From Paraburkholderia youngii (GTDB taxonomy: Bacteria > Pseudomonadota > Gammaproteobacteria > Burkholderiales > Burkholderiaceae), in contig NZ_JAALDK010000001.1 in assembly GCF_013366925.1 (NCBI RefSeq), positions 496,001-560,000 of the forward strand: a stretch of DNA of 64,000 nucleotides. Reading direction: 5' to 3'. The translations under genes were made by a program, and so were the position numbers. Below are positions 49,350 to 58,321 of this stretch, piece after piece (the first letter of the stretch is position 1; each line of letters starts with the position of its first letter). Below the pieces are notes generated by a model, which saw nothing but the letters and a program-made list of their open reading frames with translations, searched no databases and was not told the DNA's origin.

Positions 49350-50501
49350 GTGGATGACCCCGACACCCCTGACATTCCCGAATTTCCGATCGCGCCGCCG
49401 GCGCCTCGCAAGGGGCGCGGTGCGGTCACGAACCTGCAAGGCCGCTACGAAGTCGACCAGCGCGAGGCCGTCGACGACGGCTGGCAGGCGGCCGACGAAG
49501 ACTGCGAGCCGAAGCTCCTGCGCACGCAGGTGTTCGAGGAGCGCGCGAAAACCATCCTCACACGCAACGCGTCGCCGGACATTCCGTTCAATGTGTCGCT
49601 GAATCCGTATCGCGGTTGCGAGCACGGTTGCATCTATTGCTTCGCGCGGCCCACGCACAGTTACCTGGGGTTGTCGCCGGGGCTCGATTTCGAAAGCCGC
49701 ATCTACGCGAAGATCAACGCGCCCGAGCTGCTCGAGCGGGAACTGTCGAAGAAATCCTATGTGCCCGAGCCGATCGCGCTCGGCGTCGCGACCGACGCAT
49801 GGCAGCCGGCCGAACGCGACTTGCGACTTACGCGTCGGGTGATCGAGGTGCTCAGCGAGCGCAATCACCCGTTCGGGGCGATCACCAAATCGTCGCTGAT
49901 CGAGCGCGATATCGACCTGCTCGCGCCAATGGCGGAGCGCGGGCAATTCATGGCCGCGATCACGATCACCACGCTTGACGCCGACATCGCGCGCACGCTC
50001 GAACCGCGCGCGGCCACGCCGTCGCGCCGGCTGCGCACGATCCGTACGCTCAGCGAGGCGGGCATTCCGGTCGGCGTCAGCATCGCGCCGGTTATCCCGT
50101 TCGTCACCGAACCGGACATGGAGCGCGTGCTCGAAGCGTGCGCGGAAGCGGGCGCCAGCAACGCGAGCTATATCGTGCTGCGGTTGCCGTGGGAGGTCGC
50201 GCCGCTGTTCAAGGATTGGCTGAGCGCACATTTCCCGGATCGTGCCGAGCGCGTGATGAACCGTGTGCACGACATGCGGGGCGGCAAGGATTACGACTCG
50301 TCGTTCTCGACCCGCATGAAGGGAGAGGGGTTATGGGCGGATCTGCTCAAGCAGCGCTTTCACAAGGCCGCGCGCCGGTTGGGGCTGAGCGGGCGTGACC
50401 GCGGCATTCTCGACATGTCGCACTTCCGCCGGATCGAGTCGCCGCGCGCCGGGCAGGCGAGCGCACCGGCGCGTGACAATCCGCAATTGAGGCTTTTCTA
50501 G
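49350..50501 (+). CDS. PA0069-family radical SAM protein (SplB-like)
   Basis: A 383-residue radical SAM enzyme. The cluster motif CEHGCIYCFARPTH gives the CxxxCxxC ligands. RNASPDIPFNVSLNPYRG just before it and AITKSSLIERDIDLLAPMA after it are typical of the PA0069/Rv2578c family, distantly like spore photoproduct lyase. A GTG at 49350 was chosen since the protein then starts DDPDTPDIPEFP as relatives do. There is no strong ribosome binding site. The SOS box upstream suggests a role in DNA damage, perhaps repair of a photoproduct or other lesion. Exact reaction unknown. Confidence 0.88.
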   Translation: MDDPDTPDIPEFPIAPPAPRKGRGAVTNLQGRYEVDQREAVDDGWQAADEDCEPKLLRTQVFEERAKTILTRNASPDIPFNVSLNPYRGCEHGCIYCFARPTHSYLGLSPGLDFESRIYAKINAPELLERELSKKSYVPEPIALGVATDAWQPAERDLRLTRRVIEVLSERNHPFGAITKSSLIERDIDLLAPMAERGQFMAAITITTLDADIARTLEPRAATPSRRLRTIRTLSEAGIPVGVSIAPVIPFVTEPDMERVLEACAEAGASNASYIVLRLPWEVAPLFKDWLSAHFPDRAERVMNRVHDMRGGKDYDSSFSTRMKGEGLWADLLKQRFHKAARRLGLSGRDRGILDMSHFRRIESPRAGQASAPARDNPQLRLF

Positions 50502-50535
50502 CGCGCAGGAAGGCCTGCTGGTCCCGCGACGGGTG

Positions 50536-51003
50536 TTACTGCGAAATCGCTTTGGCCGCTTCGACCTGGCTTTCGAAGTAGGTCTGGAACGCGAGCGCGA
50601 GACCGGTCATCAGCAGAAACGCACCGATGAGCAGCGAAAAGATCACGACGAAAATGACCGTCCAGCCCGAGCGGCTTTTGCGTTGCGTGTGGGCGTTGAA
50701 TTGCGCATCCCATTTCTGATCCGGACGCAGCCCGTAGACGAGCGCGGCCAGAAACGCAGCGAACAGTGAAACCGCACCGATCGACGCAAGCACCCAGCCG
50801 AGGATCGACGCGCGCTCGGTCGCGATCAGCAGCATCACGCCGGGAATGCCGATCAGCGTGCCGAGCAGATGCGTCCAGCCGAAGATGTCCCGGATGCCAT
50901 ACAGATAGAAGCGGTGGGCGCCGAGGCTGCCGAACAGGAACGCCAGCGCGGCGGTGAGCGTCTTGGATCTGAAGCGCGGGGAGGTCAAGGCAACGGTGGA
51001 CAT
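50536..51003 (-). CDS. TM2 domain membrane protein
   Basis: A 155-residue inner-membrane protein. The TM2 signature is AALAFLFGSLGAHRFYLYGI near residue 20, followed by a second helix, then one or two more hydrophobic segments (about residues 60-90 and 112-140). TM2 proteins have no settled function. It lies downstream of the sugar dehydrogenase-like gene on the same strand with a gap of about 200 bases. Confidence 0.85.
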   Translation of the reverse strand: MSTVALTSPRFRSKTLTAALAFLFGSLGAHRFYLYGIRDIFGWTHLLGTLIGIPGVMLLIATERASILGWVLASIGAVSLFAAFLAALVYGLRPDQKWDAQFNAHTQRKSRSGWTVIFVVIFSLLIGAFLLMTGLALAFQTYFESQVEAAKAISQ

Positions 51004-51200
51004 GAACGCGTGGGCAGAGTGACAGGCGGTCGAAAGGAGCGGTGTGCCGCAGGGCGCGGGCCGATGCGCATTCTACGCCTGCGGCGGGCGGGTGATTACG
51101 TTGAGGGCGAGCGCCCGCGCTGAAAGCGGGGCGGCGGTACGCGCCGCAACTGGCTGAAGACCAGTGCAGCCGCTCAACCGGACATGCATGCATCCGCGCT

Positions 51201-52385
51201 CTACGGCGCCGAATACGTGACGCGATAGATCGCGCCGGCGGTATCGTCGCTGATCAGTAGCGAACCGTCCGGCAGCGGCAGCACGTCGGCGGGACGGCCC
51301 CACACCGATTCGCCGGGTTGCAGCCAGCCTTCGGCAAAGACTTGCTGGCGTGCGTGGCTGCCGTCAGGGTCGGTGATCACGCGCACCACGCGGTAGCCTA
51401 CCTTCTTGCTGCGGTTCCACGAGCCGTGCTCGGCGATGAAGATATTGTTGCGGTAGTCGGGCGGAAACATCGGGCCGTCGTAGAAGCGCATGCCAAGCGC
51501 CGCCACGTGCGCGCCAAGCTTGACCACGGGCGGCGTGAAGTCGCTGCACGGATGATCCTTGCCGAACTCGGGGTCGGGCGTGTCGCCGCCGTGACAGTAC
51601 GGAAAGCCGAAGTTCATGCCGACTCGTGACGCGCGGCTGAGCTTGTCGCTCGGAATGTCGTCGCCGAGCAAGTCGCGACCGTTGTCGGTGAACCACAGTT
51701 CGTGGGTGATCGGATGCCACGCGAAGCCAACCGAATTTCGGATGCCGCGCGCGACGACCTCGTAGTGGCTACCGTCCGGGTCCATGCGGCCAATCAGCGC
51801 AAAGCGGTCCGGATCTCTCTGGCAAATGTTGCACGGCGCGCCTTGCGGCACGTACAGCTTGCCATCCGGGCCGAACGCGATGAATTTCCAGCCGTGATGC
51901 GTGTCCGTCGGCAGCTTGTCGGTGACGACGACCGGTTTCGGCGGATCGCTCAGGTGCGAGTCGATCGCATCGAAGCGTACGATTTTCGACACGGCCGACA
52001 CGTACAGCGCGCCATCGCGCCACGCGACACCGGCGGGCATCTGCAGCCCGGACGCGATCACGTGGCGGCCCGTCACCCGGCCGTTTCGCAGTTCGAGCGC
52101 ATAGACGTGCCCATCGTTGCTGCCCACATACAGAATGCCCTTGGGCGATAACGTCATCGCGCGTGCGCTCGGCACGTCGTCCGACAACACCTCGATGTGA
52201 AAGCCCGGCGGCAGTTTAATTTTCTCGATGGGTAGCGCGGCGTTTGCCGTCAACGCCTGCGCGGTGAGCAACGTGGCCGCCGCCACGCGTAGAATCCGGC
52301 TGCGCGGGGTGCGCGAAAGTCCAGCAAAGCGCACGAAAAAAGCAAAAAAGGCGAATGGAAACAGGAGGTTCAGTTGGCGTTGCAC
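51201..52385 (-). CDS. Soluble sugar dehydrogenase-like (sorbosone dehydrogenase family) exported protein
   Basis: A 394-residue beta-propeller protein of the glucose/sorbosone dehydrogenase superfamily. After hydrophobic N-terminal segments (to about residue 49, ending TANA) come LPPGFHIEVLSDDVPSARAM, GVAWRDGALYVSAVSKI, RGIRNSVGFAWHPITHELWF and IAEHGSWNRSKKVGYRV. These match PQQ-dependent family members, though cofactor binding is not proven. Start GTG at 52385 has AAGGAG five bases upstream. It is divergent from rpsP. Confidence 0.85.
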   Translation of the reverse strand: MQRQLNLLFPFAFFAFFVRFAGLSRTPRSRILRVAAATLLTAQALTANAALPIEKIKLPPGFHIEVLSDDVPSARAMTLSPKGILYVGSNDGHVYALELRNGRVTGRHVIASGLQMPAGVAWRDGALYVSAVSKIVRFDAIDSHLSDPPKPVVVTDKLPTDTHHGWKFIAFGPDGKLYVPQGAPCNICQRDPDRFALIGRMDPDGSHYEVVARGIRNSVGFAWHPITHELWFTDNGRDLLGDDIPSDKLSRASRVGMNFGFPYCHGGDTPDPEFGKDHPCSDFTPPVVKLGAHVAALGMRFYDGPMFPPDYRNNIFIAEHGSWNRSKKVGYRVVRVITDPDGSHARQQVFAEGWLQPGESVWGRPADVLPLPDGSLLISDDTAGAIYRVTYSAP

Positions 52386-52482
52386 ACGCGCTCCTTCAGG
52401 TAATTCGGGCGTTTGAGCGGGTTCTCGCACCTCTTGTGGAAGGCCGGTGCGTCGCGGTTCCTCAGTTTATCCCGGTAAGTGT

Positions 52483-52511
52483 TTGTTATGGCGTCGGTTT
52501 CCCGCTATAAT
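52483..52511 (+). promoter_or_regulatory. Sigma-70 promoter of the rpsP operon
   Basis: TTGTTA at 52483-52488 and a perfect TATAAT at 52506-52511 with a 17-base spacer. Transcription would start near 52518, about 40 bases before rpsP. Confidence 0.85.
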
Positions 52512-52556
52512 CGCGTGTTTCAGTCGTTCCGAACCCCGGTTTTCAAGGATTCTAGT

Positions 52557-52811
52557 ATGGTCATCATCCGCTTGGCTCGTGGCGGCTCCAAGAAGCGCCC
52601 GTTCTACAACATCGTCGCCACCGACTCGCGCAGCCGCCGTGACGGCCGCTTCATCGAGCGCGTCGGTTTCTACAACCCGGTCGCTACGAAGGGCGAGTCC
52701 CTGCGTATCGCTCAGGATCGCCTGACGTACTGGCAAGGTGTTGGCGCGCAGCTGTCGCCGACCGTCGAGCGTCTCGTGAAGGAAGCCCAAAAGGCACAGC
52801 CGGCTGCTTGA
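52557..52811 (+). CDS. rpsP: 30S ribosomal protein S16
   Basis: An 84-residue small-subunit protein. [20 protein letters not shown] and [18 protein letters not shown] are the S16 signatures. It is first in the conserved rpsP-rimM-trmD-rplS operon and follows a near-consensus promoter. AAGGA lies ahead of the ATG at 52557. Confidence 0.98.
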   Translation: MVIIRLARGGSKKRPFYNIVATDSRSRRDGRFIERVGFYNPVATKGESLRIAQDRLTYWQGVGAQLSPTVERLVKEAQKAQPAA

Positions 52812-52812
52812 T

Positions 52813-52953
52813 ATGGCAGCCCGCGGGCGTATCGTCGTCGGTTCGGCCGGCGGCTCGCGCAACTCGCGTGAGCAGTCCGATGCGCAATTTGTGTTACTGA
52901 AGCAGACGCCAAAGCCGGCTGTGAAGTTGTTGTCGAGGTTATTCGATGTCTGA
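52813..52953 (+). CDS. Possible small ORF between rpsP and rimM
   Basis: A 46-residue frame starts one base after the rpsP stop (TGATATG) and ends eight bases inside rimM. The residues begin [20 protein letters not shown], and I do not recognise them. It has no ribosome binding site of its own but could be read by reinitiation. It may be chance, or a coupling device for rimM. Confidence 0.25.
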   Translation: MAARGRIVVGSAGGSRNSREQSDAQFVLLKQTPKPAVKLLSRLFDV

Positions 52954-53680
52954 GCGTGATTCCGGCAGTTCTGGTAGCGTCAAGGCAGCTTCGCGCGCAA
53001 AGGCGTCTGGTCAGGCGTCGTTCGGCGCATTCGTCCGCAAGCCGGTCGAACGAACCGACGGCAAGGTGAAAGAGGCGCAGGCCAAGGTAGCAAACGCTGG
53101 TTCCGAAGCTGCAGAAATGCGCATCGAAACGGCGGCGAGCTGGCCGGCCGATGCGGTCGAAGTCGGCGCAATCGTCGACGCGTATGGTCTCAAAGGCTGG
53201 GTCAAGGTGGCCGCGCATGCGGATGCCGGGCAGGGCGGCGACGCCTTGCTGAGCGCGAAGCGCTGGTGGTTGCTGAAAGGCCAGGAGCGCAAATCGGCGC
53301 CGACCTTGCAGGCCAAAACGCATAGCGACAGCGTGGTCGCCCGTCTGGGGGGCATCGCTGACCGCGATGTGGCGCTGGCTTTGCGCGGCTCTCGCGTGTA
53401 CATCAGCCGTAGCGAATTTCCGGCGCTCGAAGCCGACGAATTCTACTGGGTCGATCTGATCGGCCTGGATGTGGTGAATCTCGCTGGGCTCGGCCTCGGC
53501 AAGGTCGCCAGCATGATCGACAACGGCGCGCAGTCGGTGCTGCGCATCGAATACCCGGCTACCGATAAAAGCGGCAAGCCGATCGCAGGCGAGCGTTTGA
53601 TTCCGTTCGTCGGCGTCTTTGTCAAAACGGTGGACCAGACGGCCAAGCAGATCGTCGTCGACTGGGAAGCTGACTATTGA
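52946..53680 (+). CDS. rimM: Ribosome maturation factor RimM
   Basis: A 244-residue 30S assembly factor that binds S19. The N-terminal RimM domain starts near residue 69 ([20 protein letters not shown]), and the C-terminal PRC-barrel has [14 protein letters not shown] and [14 protein letters not shown]. Before the core lies an extra stretch of some 60 residues rich in Ser, Ala, Lys and Glu, absent in E. coli RimM and likely disordered. CGAGG lies ahead of the ATG. Confidence 0.96.
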   Translation: MSERDSGSSGSVKAASRAKASGQASFGAFVRKPVERTDGKVKEAQAKVANAGSEAAEMRIETAASWPADAVEVGAIVDAYGLKGWVKVAAHADAGQGGDALLSAKRWWLLKGQERKSAPTLQAKTHSDSVVARLGGIADRDVALALRGSRVYISRSEFPALEADEFYWVDLIGLDVVNLAGLGLGKVASMIDNGAQSVLRIEYPATDKSGKPIAGERLIPFVGVFVKTVDQTAKQIVVDWEADY

Positions 53681-53705
53681 AATCTATCGTTGAGTGGGGA
53701 GAGCG

Positions 53706-54473
53706 ATGCAGTTCGATGTCGTGACGCTCTTTCCAGAAATGTTCCGCGCGCTGACTGACTGGGGTATCACCAGCCGGGCCGCGAAACAGCAGCGTTATGG
53801 GTTGCGTACGTGGAATCCGCGCGATTTCACGACCGACAACTACCGCACCATCGACGATCGCCCGTACGGCGGAGGCCCCGGCATGGTCATGCTGGCTCGG
53901 CCGCTCGAAGATGCGATCAGTGCCGCGAAGGCGGCGCAGGCGGAGCAGGGCATCGGCGCGTCGCGCGTCGTGATGATGTCGCCGCAAGGCGCCACGTTAA
54001 ATCACGAGCGCGTGATGAAGTTCGCGGCCGAACCCGGTCTGATCCTGTTGTGCGGGCGTTACGAAGCGATCGACCAGCGTCTGCTCGACCGTGTCGTCGA
54101 CGAGGAAGTTAGCCTTGGCGACTTCGTGCTGTCGGGCGGCGAGCTGCCCGCGATGGCATTGATGGATGCGGTCGTGCGTCAGTTGCCCGGCGTGCTGAAC
54201 GACTCGCAGTCGGCGGTGCAGGATAGTTTCGTCGACGTGCTGCTCGATTGTCCGCACTACACACGTCCCGAGGAATACGAGGGCGTGCGGGTGCCCGATG
54301 TGCTGCTCGGCGGCCATCATGCGGAAATCGAAGCGTGGCGGCGGCGCGAAGCACTGCGCAACACGTTGAACAAACGGCCCGATCTGATCGTGAAGGCCAG
54401 AAAGAACAGAATGCTGAGCCGTGCCGACGAGGCGTGGCTCGCAAGTCTCGCGAAGGAAGAGCCGAAGGCCTGA
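53706..54473 (+). CDS. trmD: tRNA (guanine-N1-)-methyltransferase
   Basis: A 255-residue SPOUT-class enzyme that methylates G37 of tRNA, preventing frameshifts. [20 protein letters not shown] is the start, [14 protein letters not shown] the conserved loop, and [17 protein letters not shown] the SAM-binding knot. GGGGAGAG lies ahead of the ATG at 53706. It is the third gene of the operon. Confidence 0.98.
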   Translation: MQFDVVTLFPEMFRALTDWGITSRAAKQQRYGLRTWNPRDFTTDNYRTIDDRPYGGGPGMVMLARPLEDAISAAKAAQAEQGIGASRVVMMSPQGATLNHERVMKFAAEPGLILLCGRYEAIDQRLLDRVVDEEVSLGDFVLSGGELPAMALMDAVVRQLPGVLNDSQSAVQDSFVDVLLDCPHYTRPEEYEGVRVPDVLLGGHHAEIEAWRRREALRNTLNKRPDLIVKARKNRMLSRADEAWLASLAKEEPKA

Positions 54474-54619
54474 GGCTCCGGTCTTTCGAGCGGACAAAAG
54501 GCGGTGCCGTATATGCGTGTGCGGTGCCAGATGTGAACCCATCCTCTATCGGGGCCGTAGCCCAACGCAGTAAGCGTGGGCAGGTACGAACGCCGACAAG
54601 ATGGATCTAGGAGTCAGTG

Positions 54620-55006
54620 ATGAATCTGATTGCAAAACTCGAGCAGGAAGAAATCGCGCGCGTTCTCGGCGAAAAGACCATTCCGGATTTTGGTCCGGGC
54701 GATACGGTCATCGTCAGCGTGAACGTGGTTGAAGGCACGCGTAAGCGTGTGCAGGCTTACGAAGGCGTCGTGATCGCCAAGCGTAACCGTGGTCTGAATT
54801 CGTCGTTCATCGTCCGCAAGATTTCGTCGGGCGAAGGCGTCGAGCGTACTTTCCAGACGTATTCGCCGCTGCTGGCAAGCATCGTCGTCAAGCGTCGCGG
54901 CGATGTGCGTCGTGCGAAGCTGTACTATCTGCGCGAGCGTTCGGGCAAGTCGGCTCGAATCAAGGAAAAGCTGGTCTCGAAGGACCGCGCTCCTTCCGAA
55001 GCGTAA
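54620..55006 (+). CDS. rplS: 50S ribosomal protein L19
   Basis: A 128-residue large-subunit protein near the subunit interface. [39 protein letters not shown] and [20 protein letters not shown] are conserved. GGAG precedes the ATG. It closes the rpsP operon. Confidence 0.98.
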   Translation: MNLIAKLEQEEIARVLGEKTIPDFGPGDTVIVSVNVVEGTRKRVQAYEGVVIAKRNRGLNSSFIVRKISSGEGVERTFQTYSPLLASIVVKRRGDVRRAKLYYLRERSGKSARIKEKLVSKDRAPSEA

Positions 55007-55016
55007 ATGCTGTAAG

Positions 55017-55044
55017 AAAAAGCACCCCTCGCGGGTGCTTTTTT
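55017..55044 (+). terminator. Intrinsic terminator of the rpsP-rplS operon
   Basis: AAAAAGCACCC and GGGTGCTTTTT arms around a short CTCGC loop, with a T run, starting 11 bases after the rplS stop. Confidence 0.92.
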
Positions 55045-55093
55045 GTTGGCCAGGTCAAAATAGCAGCATGTCCCCGCTCATCAGAGAGACCCG

Positions 55094-55852
55094 TTGATCC
55101 GCCCCGTCTTTGAGCCCGAAACTCTGCCTGTCATCGCGACGGGCGCCGATCTGCCACCGGTCACGGGCGAGCGTCTGACGCCCGATGCACTGCGGGCGCG
55201 CTTCGAACGGCAACTTGCCTGGACCCCTGAAAAAATTGCCGATGCGCCGTGGCGCAACACCGACCTCGACCCACGCGTGGCCGCGGTGCTGGTGCCGCTC
55301 GTCGTGCGTGCGCGAGGCCTTACCGTGTTGCTCACGCAGCGCGCGGACCATCTGAGCGATCACGCCGGCCAGGTGAGTTTCCCCGGCGGCCGCCAGGAAC
55401 CGTTCGACGCCAATGCGACCGCCACGGCGCTGCGCGAAGCGCGCGAAGAGGTGGGTCTCGACGCGTCGCGCGTCGAAGTTCTCGGCGCGTTGCCCGACTA
55501 TCTGACTGGCACCGGCTTTCGCGTGTCGCCGATCATCGCTCTCGTGCATCCGCCGTTCTCGCTGGAGATCGATCCGCTCGAAGTCGCCGAGGTTTTCGAA
55601 GTGCCGCTCGCGTTCCTGATGGACCCGTCCAACCACGAAGAGCGGCTGTTCCGCTACGAGGGCGGGGAGCGCCGCTTCTTCGCGATGCCGTATCCGCGCG
55701 GCGAATTGACGGTCGCTCCGGAAGCCGCCGAGCAGCACGGCGGGCAACACGCGCAGACGGCCACGCCAGCGGCCGTGCAAAGCGGCCATCATTTCATCTG
55801 GGGCGCGACGGCCGCGATGCTGCGCAACCTGTATCGGTTCCTCGCCGCGTGA
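55094..55852 (+). CDS. Nudix hydrolase, CoA pyrophosphatase type
   Basis: A 252-residue Nudix enzyme. The CoA-specific upstream motif is LLTQRADHLSDHAGQVSFPG; the Nudix box is GGRQEPFDANATATALREAR followed by EEVGL. It hydrolyses CoA or its derivatives to phosphopantetheine and 3',5'-ADP. The start is a TTG at 55094 with AGAGAG ahead of it, giving MIRPVFEPET. A GC hairpin at 55861-55889 without a T run follows the stop. Confidence 0.9.
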   Translation: MIRPVFEPETLPVIATGADLPPVTGERLTPDALRARFERQLAWTPEKIADAPWRNTDLDPRVAAVLVPLVVRARGLTVLLTQRADHLSDHAGQVSFPGGRQEPFDANATATALREAREEVGLDASRVEVLGALPDYLTGTGFRVSPIIALVHPPFSLEIDPLEVAEVFEVPLAFLMDPSNHEERLFRYEGGERRFFAMPYPRGELTVAPEAAEQHGGQHAQTATPAAVQSGHHFIWGATAAMLRNLYRFLAA

Positions 55853-55860
55853 GAGATATG

Positions 55861-55889
55861 ACTCGCATCGACGCGCCGACGATGCGAGT
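55861..55889 (+). terminator. Hairpin after the Nudix gene, weak terminator
   Basis: ACTCGCATCG and CGATGCGAGT form a perfect 10-base stem with a nine-base loop, but no T tract follows. It may protect the 3' end or act in Rho-dependent termination. Confidence 0.4.
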
Positions 55890-56001
55890 TGCGCGAACGA
55901 CGCACTTGTTGGCGCTTTGTCAGCGTCCGCGTTCAGACTCATCCGACCCTGTGCTATCGTTATAAAACAATCGTAAAAACTTAAAAAGCACGGCGCATCG
56001 C

Positions 56002-56940
56002 ATGACTTTTTTCTCCGTATTGCTGGCTCTGATCATTGAACAGGTACGCGCGCTATCGCCGAACAATCCGGTGTCTGCGTTGCTTCAATACCATGCGGAG
56101 TCGGCGGCGCACGGATTCGATGCTGGCAAGCAACGTCACGGTCTGCTCGCGTGGCTCGTCGTGGTGCTACCCTGGACGCTCGCAGTCGCGCTCGTCTATT
56201 ACGTGCTGTATCACATTCACTTCATGCTCGCGTTCCTGTGGAACGTCGTGGTGCTGTACTTCACGCTCGGCTTCCGGCAGTTCAGCCACTACTTCACCGA
56301 CATCCATCTCGCGTTGAACAACGACGACGTGCCACGCGCGCGCGAAATCCTCAACGAATGGACCGGGCTCGAGACAGTCGACATGCCGGTCAGCGAGATC
56401 GTGCGTCACACGTTGATTCACGCGGTGGTCGCGTCGCATCGCCACGTGTTCGGCGTGTTCTTCTGGTTCCTGATTCCGGTCGGCCCTGCCGGCGCGGTGC
56501 TGTACCGTTGCGCGGAATATCTGGCGCGCGCATGGGCGCGGCCGGCCGACGACCGCACCGTCGCGTTTTCGAGCTTCGCGCAGCGCGCGTTCTTCGTGAT
56601 CGACTGGGTGCCGGCGCGGCTCACGTCGCTGGGCTTTGCGATCGTCGGCAATTTCGAGGATGCGATTTACGCGTGGCGCAATCATGCGCGGCAATGGCCC
56701 GATACGAACGACGGCGTGTTGCTCGCCGCGGGCAGCGGGGCGCTCGGCGCGCGCCTGGCTGGGCCACTCGCGGAGCCGTCGAGCCTCGACGCGCTCGCCA
56801 CCGGCGACGGCGGTCCGATGCAGGTCGGCGACGACTGCACGCCGCGCACGCTGCAATCGGCGGTGGGGCTCGTGTGGCGCGCGGTCGTGTTGTGGATGAT
56901 CCTGCTGTTGATGTTGACCATCGCGGTGTGGCTCGCCTGA
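56002..56940 (+). CDS. CobD/CbiB-family (AmpE-like) membrane protein
   Basis: A 312-residue protein with about four or five membrane helices. MTFFSVLLALIIEQVRALSP and HIHFMLAFLWNVVVLYFTLGF are the readable family segments, and the C-terminal helix ends MILLLMLTIAVWLA. In beta- and gammaproteobacteria such proteins are annotated as cobalamin biosynthesis CobD/CbiB-like or AmpE. No cobalamin or ampD gene lies beside it, so a role in cobalamin synthesis is doubtful. Confidence 0.8.
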   Translation: MTFFSVLLALIIEQVRALSPNNPVSALLQYHAESAAHGFDAGKQRHGLLAWLVVVLPWTLAVALVYYVLYHIHFMLAFLWNVVVLYFTLGFRQFSHYFTDIHLALNNDDVPRAREILNEWTGLETVDMPVSEIVRHTLIHAVVASHRHVFGVFFWFLIPVGPAGAVLYRCAEYLARAWARPADDRTVAFSSFAQRAFFVIDWVPARLTSLGFAIVGNFEDAIYAWRNHARQWPDTNDGVLLAAGSGALGARLAGPLAEPSSLDALATGDGGPMQVGDDCTPRTLQSAVGLVWRAVVLWMILLLMLTIAVWLA

Positions 56941-56967
56941 AGCGGCCACGCGCGCGCAGCACAAGAG

Positions 56968-56992
56968 AAAGCCGGGCGTTGCCCGGCTTTTT
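56968..56992 (+). terminator. Intrinsic terminator after the CobD/CbiB-like gene
   Basis: AAAGCCGGGC and GCCCGGCTTT arms around GTT, followed by a short T run; it also faces the convergent DUF2007 gene. Confidence 0.88.
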
Positions 56993-57009
56993 CAATTCCT
57001 GACGACGCC

Positions 57010-57330
57010 TCACCCCTTCAAAGGATCGCGCGCAGTCCCGCATTGCCAGCACACGGTGAACTGCGCCTCGAGCATCTCGCCGCACTGCTGACATTGCCAT
57101 AGAGGCGCGCCCGGTGCCGGTCCTCGCGACGCCGCTTCGATCAGCCGCCGCGCGACCGCCTCATCGCGTTCATCGACGAGCCACAGCTCCGGCGCGCATT
57201 GATCGGCCGGAATCTCGCCGAGCGCGCCGTTCAGATAGCGGTTATGCAGCTCGCAGGCGATGCCCGCGGTCTCCAGCACGTTGACCCAATGCTGTCCGAT
57301 GATCAGGTTCGGCGCGCGCATCAGTTTCAT
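57010..57330 (-). CDS. DUF2007 domain protein with zinc ribbon
   Basis: A 106-residue protein. The first 70 residues are the signal-transducing-like DUF2007 fold (MRAPNLIIGQHWVNVLETAG), and the last 35 carry a zinc ribbon with CQQCGEMLEAQFTVCWQCG. The ATG lies one base beyond the rsgA stop, so it is coupled to rsgA. Function is unknown. Confidence 0.85.
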   Translation of the reverse strand: MKLMRAPNLIIGQHWVNVLETAGIACELHNRYLNGALGEIPADQCAPELWLVDERDEAVARRLIEAASRGPAPGAPLWQCQQCGEMLEAQFTVCWQCGTARDPLKG

Positions 57331-57331
57331 G

Positions 57332-58321
57332 TCAGCGGATGATCTGGCTCGCCTCGTGCACGAGTTGCGCATAAAGCGCATGCCGTTCGCGGCGGATGCG
57401 GCCGTCGGCGACCGCTTCGAGGATCGCGCAGCCAGGCTCGTGCAGATGATGGCAGTTATAGAAACGGCAGTTCGGCAGCAGCGGCCGGAACTCGGGGAAC
57501 GCGCGTTCGAGCCGGCCTTCGGTCAGATGGTGCAGGCCGAATTCCTGGAAGCCCGGCGAGTCGATCAGCGCGCCGGCCGCGCCGTTGACGTGATTCAAAT
57601 CGGCCGTACCCTCCGACTGAGGCAGCGGATAAAGACGCGTGAACGTCGTCGTATGGCGCCCACTGTTCAACGCGGTCGAGATCTCGCGCGTCGCCACTTC
57701 GGCATCGGGAATCAGCAGGTTCACCAGCGTCGATTTGCCCATGCCGGACTGACCGAGCAGCAGTGTCGCGTGACCGTGCAGATGTTCGGTCAGCGTGGCG
57801 CGTGCCGCCTCGGGCTGCATGCGGATCGACACTTCGAGCACCGGATAGCCGAGCGCGCGATACGGCTCGAGCCGCTTGCGCGCGCCATCCAGAGCAGCGG
57901 TGACGTCGATCTTGTTCAGCACGATCAGCGGCTTCAGTTCGTTCGCCTCGGCGGCGACGAGCGCGCGGCCGAGCAGATCCTCGCTGAAATGCGGCTCGGT
58001 CGCGAGCACGATCAGCAGTTGGTCGAGGTTCGCGGCGAACAGCTTCGACTTGTACTGGTCCGAGCGATACAGCAGATTGCGCCGCTCGCCGATTTCGACG
58101 ATCACGCCTTGATCCGCCGAAGTCGGCTCGTAGACCACGCGATCGCCGACCGCGACCTCGCTGCGCTTGCCGCGTGGGAAACACTGTAGCAGCGCGCCGC
58201 CGTCTTCAGGGGCGACCAGATAGTGGCGGCCGTGCGCGGCCACCACGAGCCCGCCCGTGCGCGCGCCGTGCATGCCGGACCCGGCGCCGCGCGCCGCTTT
58301 CTTGGGAGCGCGGCCGCTCAT
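57332..58321 (-). CDS. rsgA: Small ribosomal subunit biogenesis GTPase RsgA
   Basis: A 329-residue circularly permuted GTPase that matures the 30S subunit. The OB domain comes first, then the permuted order G4 (VLNKID), G1 ([16 protein letters not shown]) and G3 (DSPGF). The zinc domain is [14 protein letters not shown] near residue 285. The start overlaps the protease stop as ATGA. rsgA and orn lie on opposite sides of the protease gene, as rsgA and orn do in E. coli. Confidence 0.96.
   Translation of the reverse strand: MSGRAPKKAARGAGSGMHGARTGGLVVAAHGRHYLVAPEDGGALLQCFPRGKRSEVAVGDRVVYEPTSADQGVIVEIGERRNLLYRSDQYKSKLFAANLDQLLIVLATEPHFSEDLLGRALVAAEANELKPLIVLNKIDVTAALDGARKRLEPYRALGYPVLEVSIRMQPEAARATLTEHLHGHATLLLGQSGMGKSTLVNLLIPDAEVATREISTALNSGRHTTTFTRLYPLPQSEGTADLNHVNGAAGALIDSPGFQEFGLHHLTEGRLERAFPEFRPLLPNCRFYNCHHLHEPGCAILEAVADGRIRRERHALYAQLVHEASQIIR

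Noticed and set aside
55858..55965. 35-codon ORF after the Nudix gene with a GAGAG-like leader
   Set aside because: The frame is simply the +1 shadow continuing from the Nudix gene and includes the hairpin at 55861-55889; no coding signal beyond that.
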